A stretch of DNA of 21,880 nt from Deltaproteobacteria bacterium (GTDB lineage: Bacteria > Desulfobacterota > Deferrimicrobia > Deferrimicrobiales > Deferrimicrobiaceae). Shown here one piece after another: positions 17,659-21,880 of this stretch. Position numbers and translations under genes: made by a program. The DNA is taken from positions 1 through 21,880 of the forward strand of contig PQAK01000189.1 in assembly GCA_003105225.1 (NCBI GenBank). The letters are read 5' to 3'. The notes under the pieces are model-generated. The model worked only from the letters and a program-made list of their open reading frames with translations. It was not told the origin of the DNA and searched no databases. Position 1 is the stretch's first letter. Each line of letters opens with the position of its first letter.

Positions 17659-18180
17659 ATGAGGGCGCTGAAAAACCGGATCCGGAACATCCCGGACTTT
17701 CCCCGGAAGGGGATCCAGTTCAAGGACATCACGACCCTGCTGTCGGATCCCGCATCCTTCCAGAGGGCGATCGACCTGATGGCGCACCGGCATTTCGCCA
17801 ACGGGATCGACGCGGTCATCGGCGTGGAGGCCAGGGGATTCATCATGGGCGCCGCGATGGCCTACAAGCTGGGCACGGGGGTCATCCTGGTGCGCAAGCC
17901 CGGGAAGCTCCCCTACAAGACGGTCGCCGCGACGTACTCCCTGGAATACGGCAAGGACCGGCTGGAGATCCACGAAGACGCCATCCGCAAGGGGATGCGG
18001 GTGATCGTGGCCGACGACGTCCTGGCGACCGGGGGAACAATGGAGGCCGTCGTGGGACTGCTGACGCGGCTCGGGGCGGAAGTCGTCGAGTGCTGTTTCC
18101 TCGCCGAGCTCACCGCCCTCAAGGGGCGGGACAAGCTGAAAGGCCAGAAAATATTTTCACTGCTGAAATATACGGATTAG
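17659..18180 (+). CDS. apt: Adenine phosphoribosyltransferase
   Basis: A purine-salvage enzyme that joins adenine and PRPP to give AMP; 173 residues, as usual. Motifs: IRNIPDFPRKGIQFKDITTL near the N-terminus, GVEARGFIMGAAMA at about residues 55-68, RKPGKLPYKT, the flexible-loop sequence SLEYGKDRLEIHEDAI, and the PRPP-binding VIVADDVLATGGT at about 116-128. The ATG follows 6 bases after the peptidase stop, with AAGGACCG upstream, so it is probably in the same operon. Together with guaA at the window's start it gives two purine nucleotide genes. The last 30 bases are AT-rich, before tRNA-Arg. Confidence 0.97.
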   Translation: MRALKNRIRNIPDFPRKGIQFKDITTLLSDPASFQRAIDLMAHRHFANGIDAVIGVEARGFIMGAAMAYKLGTGVILVRKPGKLPYKTVAATYSLEYGKDRLEIHEDAIRKGMRVIVADDVLATGGTMEAVVGLLTRLGAEVVECCFLAELTALKGRDKLKGQKIFSLLKYTD

Positions 18181-18207
18181 GATAGGGAAGGAAAGCGTCG
18201 GATCAGG

Positions 18208-18284
18208 GCCCCCGTAGCTCAGGCGGATAGAGCAGCGGTTTCCTAAACCGTTTGCCGGGTGTTCGAGTCACCCCGGGGGCGCCA
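18208..18284 (+). tRNA. tRNA-Arg(CCT)
   Basis: A 77-base gene with acceptor stem GCCCCCG/CGGGGGC, D arm GCTCAGGCGGATAGAGC and anticodon stem GCGGT/ACCGT (one G-T pair). The loop TTCCTAA gives anticodon CCT (arginine). The T arm contains GTTCGAGTC, and CCA is encoded at 18282-18284. It lies 27 bases after apt without a clear promoter of its own. tRNA-Arg genes of this type are frequent integration sites, and the downstream sequence changes abruptly to AT-rich. Confidence 0.97.
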
Positions 18285-18448
18285 TGATTTTCAATACCCA
18301 TAAATGGCTTATGGCTTTGCCTGGAACAAAAACAGGAAAAATATGAATATTTTTCTTCACGGATCCTGCGGATTAGGAATAAAACAATTACAATCAGCTA
18401 CTTATCCGTTAATTCGGCATGGCCCGAAGCTTGCTTAAATGATTTTTC
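18285..18448. other. AT-rich intergenic gap after tRNA-Arg
   Basis: These 164 bases are strikingly AT-rich compared with the rest of the window and show no convincing ORF. They contain a 9-bp inverted repeat (GAAAAATAT and its complement around GA) at 18336-18355, and a weaker one, CCATAA/TTATGG, shortly after the tRNA. Neither is a classical intrinsic terminator because no GC-rich stem precedes a T-run. No copy of the tRNA 3' end is repeated within the gap. Confidence 0.5.
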
Positions 18449-18739
18449 ATGTACTTCTACTCCGTATATCGATACAGAAGCCGCTCCGAAAGGACGTTTG
18501 CGCGGGTCGGTTCCATCCTCGGATATAAAGGATATACCAGGGGGGGCGCTTATTCTTCCCTGCTGCGGGAAGCGAAAAGACTGTTCGCCGCAGGGGAGGA
18601 AGACATCATACTGCTCGGACCGTCTCCGATCGCGACCCTCGCCCGAACCTTTTCCTCTCAAGCAATCGACGATCCATCGACGTTTTCGAGCGGGGGGGAA
18701 TGGACCGACAAGGAGGAAACCGGTTTCGATTGTTCCTGA
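18449..18739 (+). CDS. Small hypothetical protein, paralogue of the next gene
   Basis: A 96-residue protein whose family I cannot name. Its first 46 residues align with the following 64-residue protein: VYR occupies residues 6-8 in both. From V20-G21 to F46 there is a gapless 27-residue match with 8 identities (V, G, R, G, L, R, A, F) and several conservative exchanges. The remaining 50 residues are an extra, low-complexity polar tail with no match in the partner. There is no clear ribosome binding site before ATG 18449, and a TGA in frame lies 7 bases upstream, so the start is fixed if the gene is real. No signal peptide, membrane segment or catalytic motif is seen. The paralogy is the main reason for calling it a gene. 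Confidence 0.5.
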   Translation: MYFYSVYRYRSRSERTFARVGSILGYKGYTRGGAYSSLLREAKRLFAAGEEDIILLGPSPIATLARTFSSQAIDDPSTFSSGGEWTDKEETGFDCS

Positions 18740-18761
18740 TGCCCTTTCTGGGGGGGGTGCC

Positions 18762-18956
18762 ATGAACAGGATCGTCGTCTATCGCGTGGACGAAGTCACA
18801 AAAAAGGAGGTTCCCGTCGGCACGGTAGAGGAGCGGCGAAAGTTCGAACGCGGGGCCAACCTGGTCGGCCTGATACGGGTTGCGAGAAAAACGTTTCCCG
18901 TGTTCCCGCGGAAGTCGCTATACATCAATTTGAGCGGCGGGCGTATCGCATTCTGA
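18762..18956 (+). CDS. Small conserved hypothetical protein
   Basis: A 64-residue basic protein beginning MNRIVVYRVDEVTKKEVPVG, followed by a charged segment with ERRKFERGANLVGLIRVARKT. Similar short proteins with a VYRVD start and a VG-x-VEERR...RG...L-R-AR core occur, as I recall, in Geobacter-like genomes, where they have no assigned function. A run of eight G ending GGGGTGCC serves as a poor ribosome binding site before ATG 18762. No enzymatic or DNA-binding motif is recognisable; the pattern of basic helix and terminal strands would suit a small nucleic-acid- or protein-binding domain, but that is a guess. It is separated by 22 bases from its paralogue upstream and is likely co-transcribed with it. 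Confidence 0.7.
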   Translation: MNRIVVYRVDEVTKKEVPVGTVEERRKFERGANLVGLIRVARKTFPVFPRKSLYINLSGGRIAF

Positions 18957-18971
18957 CCGGGAACGCTATCG

Positions 18972-19001
18972 TCGCCATCTTCATCCACTGTCCGATATAA
19001 T
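18972..19001 (+). promoter_or_regulatory. Putative promoter of the AIR-synthase/ABC operon
   Basis: A perfect -10 hexamer TATAAT lies at 18996-19001. An 18-base spacer separates it from TCGCCA at 18972-18977, a 4 of 6 match to the -35 consensus. Initiation would be near 19008, about 40 bases before the ATG at 19049. The weak -35 together with the surrounding inverted repeat suggests a regulated promoter. Confidence 0.5.
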
Positions 19002-19012
19002 ACCTACGGACA
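18989..19012. repeat. Inverted repeat enclosing the -10 box (possible operator)
   Basis: TGTCCG at 18989-18994 and its exact reverse complement CGGACA at 19007-19012 are spaced by 12 bases, and the spacer contains the TATAAT box. Such geometry would suit a dimeric repressor that covers the promoter. A chance origin is possible because the arms are only 6 bp. Confidence 0.4.
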
Positions 19013-19048
19013 AGACGGGCCAGCCTGGAGCAGTCGGATGAGGATGCC

Positions 19049-20086
19049 ATGGGTCTTCCCACCGGAAAGCTGCCTGCCGATCTCCTCGAACGACTGATCC
19101 GCACGTACACCTCTTCGATCCACGGAGTCGCCGTCGGCGCCTCGATCGGGGAGGATGCCGCAGCGATCGACCTCGGGGAAAAATATCTCCTCGCCAAGAC
19201 GGATCCGATCACCTTCGTCGCGGAGGATATCGGAACCTATACGATCTTCGTCAATTCGAACGACATCGCCACGATGGGCGGCACGCCCCGGTGGTTTCTC
19301 GCCACCGTCCTCCTTCCCGAAAAAGGAACGACCCCGGAATCGGTCGAGAGCATCTTCGCCCAACTCTCCTCGGCCTGCGCGAAAATCGACACGGCATTCT
19401 GCGGCGGGCATACGGAAATCACCGCGGGAATCGACCGGCCGATCGTGATCGGAACGATGCTCGGCGAGGTGGAGAAGAACCGGATGATCGCCACCTCGGG
19501 AGCACGACCGGGGGACGACATCCTATTAACCAAGGAGATCGCGATCGAGGGCACGTCGATCCTGGCAAGGGAGAAAAGCGGGGAGATTGCGGAGAGATTC
19601 GGAGCGGACTTCCTGGATCGCTGCAGGATCCTCGCGACGGTTCCGGGGATCAGCGTCCTGGAGGAGGCGCGCATCGCCGTGCGGAACGGGAGAATCCATT
19701 CCATGCACGATCCGACGGAAGGCGGATTGGCGAACGCGCTTCACGAGGTCGCGACCGCGGCGGATGTCGGGCTTGTCGTGGAAAAGGACCGGATCCGGGT
19801 GCTGGAAGAATGCGAGGTTTTGTGCGGGCACTTCGGGCTTGACCCTCTCGGCTTCATCGCATCCGGCAGCCTCCTCATCATGGTCGATCCCGCCGACAGC
19901 ATGGAGGTGATCCATTCCATAAGGAATGCCGGCATATACATTGAAAATATCGGAAAGATAATGCCGAAAGAACAGGGCGTCAAGATCAGGAGCCGGGGAG
20001 AGATCGAGGACCTTCCGCGATTCGCAAGGGACGAGATCGCAAAGATCCTTCCGGGAGAAGGGAATGCAGGAACCGGACGTACATGA
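19049..20086 (+). CDS. AIR synthase (PurM) family protein, HypE-like
   Basis: A 345-residue member of the PurM/SelD/HypE/ThiL ATP-binding superfamily. The N-terminal start GLPTGKLPADLLERLI, the nucleotide-binding stretch ASIGEDAAAIDLG, LAKTDPITF and VNSNDIATMGGTPRWFLAT form the first domain. The second domain has GARPGDDILLTKEIAIEGTS and SMHDPTEGGLANALHEVA. The closest relatives I recognise are HypE-like proteins of hydrogenase maturation. The tail ends LPGEGNAGTGRT and lacks the PRIC-type C-terminal cysteine that HypE uses to carry the cyano group, and no hyp gene is nearby, so another substrate is likely. GATGAGGA precedes ATG 19049. The last 23 bases overlap the ABC ATPase gene. Confidence 0.85.
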   Translation: MGLPTGKLPADLLERLIRTYTSSIHGVAVGASIGEDAAAIDLGEKYLLAKTDPITFVAEDIGTYTIFVNSNDIATMGGTPRWFLATVLLPEKGTTPESVESIFAQLSSACAKIDTAFCGGHTEITAGIDRPIVIGTMLGEVEKNRMIATSGARPGDDILLTKEIAIEGTSILAREKSGEIAERFGADFLDRCRILATVPGISVLEEARIAVRNGRIHSMHDPTEGGLANALHEVATAADVGLVVEKDRIRVLEECEVLCGHFGLDPLGFIASGSLLIMVDPADSMEVIHSIRNAGIYIENIGKIMPKEQGVKIRSRGEIEDLPRFARDEIAKILPGEGNAGTGRT

Positions 20087-20804
20087 CGGGCGCGCATCCG
20101 GCGAGACGGTCTTTCGCGCCCGGGGACTGACCAAGATCTATGACATGGGGGAGGTCCAGGTGCACGCCCTGCGCGGCGCGGACCTGGACCTTTTCGCCGG
20201 GGAGCTGATCGTGCTCCTGGGACCCTCCGGCAGCGGAAAATCGACGCTCTTGAACATCCTCGGGGGGCTCGACGTCCCCACCGGCGGCACGGTCCACTAT
20301 CGGGACATGGAGCTCACCAAGGCGACGGAGAAAGAGCTCACGGCCTATCGAAGACAGCACGTGGGGTTCGTCTTCCAGTTCTACAACCTGATCCCGAGCC
20401 TGACGGCGGAGGAGAACGTCGCGGTGGTCACCGATATCGCGAAAGCGCCCATGCCTCCAGGGGACGCGCTCGCGCTCGTGAGCCTCTCGGACAGGAAGGA
20501 CCACTTCCCGGCGCAGCTTTCGGGAGGGGAGCAGCAGCGGGTCGCCATCGCCCGGGCGATCGCCAAGAACCCGGCGGTCCTGTTGTGCGACGAGCCGACG
20601 GGCGCTCTCGACTTCGCCACGGGGATCGTCGTGCTCGAAGCGCTGGAGCGGGTCAACCGGGAGCTGGGAACCGCCACCGTCGTGATCACCCACAATGCGG
20701 ACATCGCCGGGATGGCGGACCGGGTCGTCCACCTGCGCTCCGGCCGCATCGCGGAGGTCGAACGGAACGAGCGGAGGAAATCCCCCCGGGAACTCCGCTG
20801 GTGA
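20064..20804 (+). CDS. ABC transporter ATP-binding protein (MacB/LolD type)
   Basis: The 246-residue ATPase of a type VII (FtsX/MacB-like) ABC system, which works with the permease encoded directly downstream. Walker A GPSGSGKST is at residues 53-61, the Q-loop glutamine is Q105 in FVFQFYNLIPSLT, the signature LSGGEQQR is at 152-159, Walker B LLCDEPTGALD comes next, and the switch histidine is H210 (VVITHNADIA). The helical subdomain is short, a feature shared by many ATPases paired with large FtsX-type permeases. AGAAGGGA before ATG 20064 gives a good ribosome binding site inside the preceding gene. The transported substrate cannot be told; lipoprotein or peptide extrusion are family possibilities. 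Confidence 0.94.
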   Translation: MQEPDVHDGRASGETVFRARGLTKIYDMGEVQVHALRGADLDLFAGELIVLLGPSGSGKSTLLNILGGLDVPTGGTVHYRDMELTKATEKELTAYRRQHVGFVFQFYNLIPSLTAEENVAVVTDIAKAPMPPGDALALVSLSDRKDHFPAQLSGGEQQRVAIARAIAKNPAVLLCDEPTGALDFATGIVVLEALERVNRELGTATVVITHNADIAGMADRVVHLRSGRIAEVERNERRKSPRELRW

Positions 20805-20808
20805 GCCG

Positions 20809-21880
20809 ATGAGACCGCTTGACCGGAAGCTGCTGCGCGACCTGGCAGGCCTCAAAGGGCAGGCGATCGCGATCGCCATGGTCATCGTGAGCGGCGTGGC
20901 GACGTTCATCATGTCCGTGAGCACGCTGGACTCGCTGCACCGGACGCAGGAGACCTATTACCGGGACTACCGGTTCGCCGACGTCTTCGTCTCGCTGAAG
21001 CGCGCCCCGGAGTCGCTCGCCTCCCGGATCCGGGAGATCCCGGGGGTGAACGCGGTGGAAACGCGCGTCGTTGCGCCGGCGAGCCTGGAGCTCCCGGATT
21101 TCCCCGATCCCGTGCGGGCGCAGCTGGTCTCGGTCCCGGAGGACGAGAGCCGCGCGCTGAACCGCGTGTTCCTGCGCAAGGGGCGCATGGCCGACCCGCG
21201 GCGCGACGACGAGGTGGTGGTAAGCGAACCGTTCGCGGAAGCCCATCGCTTCGAACCGGGGGATTCCATCGCGGCGGTGATCAACGGGAAGCGAAGGCGC
21301 CTCACGATCGTCGGGATCGGCCTTTCCCCCGAACACATTTACCAGATCGGCCCGGGCGCCCTGTTTCCGGATTACAAGCGGTACGGGGTCCTGTGGATGG
21401 CGCGGGCCCCGCTTTCCTCCGCCTTCAACATGGAGGGGGCGTTCAACGATGTCGCCCTGACCCTGTCCTCCGACGCCTCCGTTCCGGACACGTTAGGGCG
21501 GCTGGACGCGCTCCTGGTGAAGTACGGCGGGCTGGGCGCATACGGCAGGAAGGACCAGGTGTCCCACCGGTACCTGACCGAGGAGTTCCGGCAGCTGGGG
21601 ACGCTCGCGTCGATCTTCCCCGCCATCTTCCTGGGCGTGGCGGCGTTCCTGCTGAACGTGGTGGTCGGACGGCTGGTCGGCCTGCAGCGCGAGCAGATCG
21701 CGATCCTGAAGGCGTTCGGCTACTCGAACCGCGACGTGGGAACGCACTACGCGAAGCTCGTCGTGCTGATCGCCCTCGCGGGGGCGGCGGGGGGGCTTGC
21801 CGCCGGTGTCTGGCTCGGGAAGGCGCTTTCCGGGGTCTACATGGATTTCTACCGGTTCCCCTACCTGACATACGTGCTCA
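20809..21880 (+). CDS. FtsX-like ABC permease (MacB-type), 5' part
   Basis: The frame is open from ATG 20809 to the end of the window (357 codons) and continues beyond it. It begins MRPLDRKLLRDLAGLKGQAI, followed by a first membrane segment (about residues 19-39). A large extracytoplasmic MacB_PCD-like domain comes next (about 45-260), including RIREIPGVNAVETRVV, NRVFLRKGRM and VVSEPFAEAHRFEPGD. Then come SIFPAIFLGVAAFLLNVVV (about 267-285) and the family-typical LQREQIAILKAFGYSNRDVG cytoplasmic loop, and the start of a third membrane segment. It starts 4 bases after the ATPase stop and is its likely partner. The complete protein is typically near 780 residues with a second FtsX domain. Confidence 0.93.
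   Translation, partial: MRPLDRKLLRDLAGLKGQAIAIAMVIVSGVATFIMSVSTLDSLHRTQETYYRDYRFADVFVSLKRAPESLASRIREIPGVNAVETRVVAPASLELPDFPDPVRAQLVSVPEDESRALNRVFLRKGRMADPRRDDEVVVSEPFAEAHRFEPGDSIAAVINGKRRRLTIVGIGLSPEHIYQIGPGALFPDYKRYGVLWMARAPLSSAFNMEGAFNDVALTLSSDASVPDTLGRLDALLVKYGGLGAYGRKDQVSHRYLTEEFRQLGTLASIFPAIFLGVAAFLLNVVVGRLVGLQREQIAILKAFGYSNRDVGTHYAKLVVLIALAGAAGGLAAGVWLGKALSGVYMDFYRFPYLTYVL

Noticed and set aside
18398..18763. A 121-codon minus-strand frame opposite the first small paralogue.
   Set aside because: The plus-strand ORF aligns with its neighbour from the N-terminus, whereas the antisense product shows no motif or ribosome binding site.
19049..20086. Selenophosphate synthetase (selD) as the identity of the AIR-synthase-family gene.
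   Set aside because: The N-terminal catalytic Cys/Sec-Lys segment and glycine-rich loop of SelD are absent; the N-terminus fits HypE-like proteins instead.

Overview
The window is a dense, entirely plus-strand stretch of a bacterial chromosome with high GC (mid-60s percent by eye). It carries housekeeping genes and three single tRNA genes. The order thrS-infC-rpmI-rplT-pheS-pheT-ihfA-merR, then tRNA-Pro, then surE-pcm-LytM lipoprotein, is the arrangement I associate with Desulfuromonadota/Geobacter-like lineages of the former Deltaproteobacteria. Lineage is inferred from gene order and protein character only, and an uncultured deltaproteobacterial-type phylum is equally possible.

Layout. (1) 1-6883: the 3' end of guaA, then dnaE, hflX, a CDP-alcohol phosphatidyltransferase (pgsA-like) and a PDZ/radical-SAM DUF512 protein. 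Successive genes overlap by 1 to 46 bases, so this looks like one translationally coupled unit. (2) 6884-7009: a promoter and tRNA-Val(GAC). (3) 7102-14653: the translation operon thrS, infC, rpmI, rplT, pheS, pheT, ihfA, a MerR-type regulator and a mannose-6-phosphate-isomerase-type cupin. thrS is split by a single extra base, infC starts at ATC, and a sigma70-like promoter for ihfA lies inside the 3' end of pheT. (4) 14680-14852: promoter, tRNA-Pro(GGG) and a strong intrinsic terminator. (5) 14882-15656: a stand-alone gene for a surface lipoprotein with a jelly-roll-like domain. (6) 15771-18284: surE, pcm, a LytM/M23 lipoprotein, apt and tRNA-Arg(CCT). (7) 18285-18956: an AT-rich gap followed by two small ORFs that are recognisably paralogous to each other. 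(8) 18972-21880: a promoter, a HypE/PurM-like AIR-synthase-family protein, and an ABC ATPase with its FtsX/MacB-type permease, which runs off the end.

The genes cover purine metabolism (guaA, apt), DNA replication (dnaE), ribosome and tRNA function (hflX, thrS, infC, rpmI, rplT, pheST, three tRNAs), nucleoid architecture (ihfA), stationary-phase repair (surE, pcm) and the envelope (pgsA, LytM lipoprotein, surface lipoprotein, ABC exporter). I found no CRISPR array, prophage, insertion sequence or toxin-antitoxin pair, and no evident new defence system. The least explained elements are the tandem pair of small paralogous ORFs at 18449-18956, the HypE-like protein without the HypE C-terminal cysteine motif, the frameshifted thrS, and the cupin gene that lacks a canonical start codon before its conserved N-terminus. 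No gap longer than 300 bases lacks a feature.
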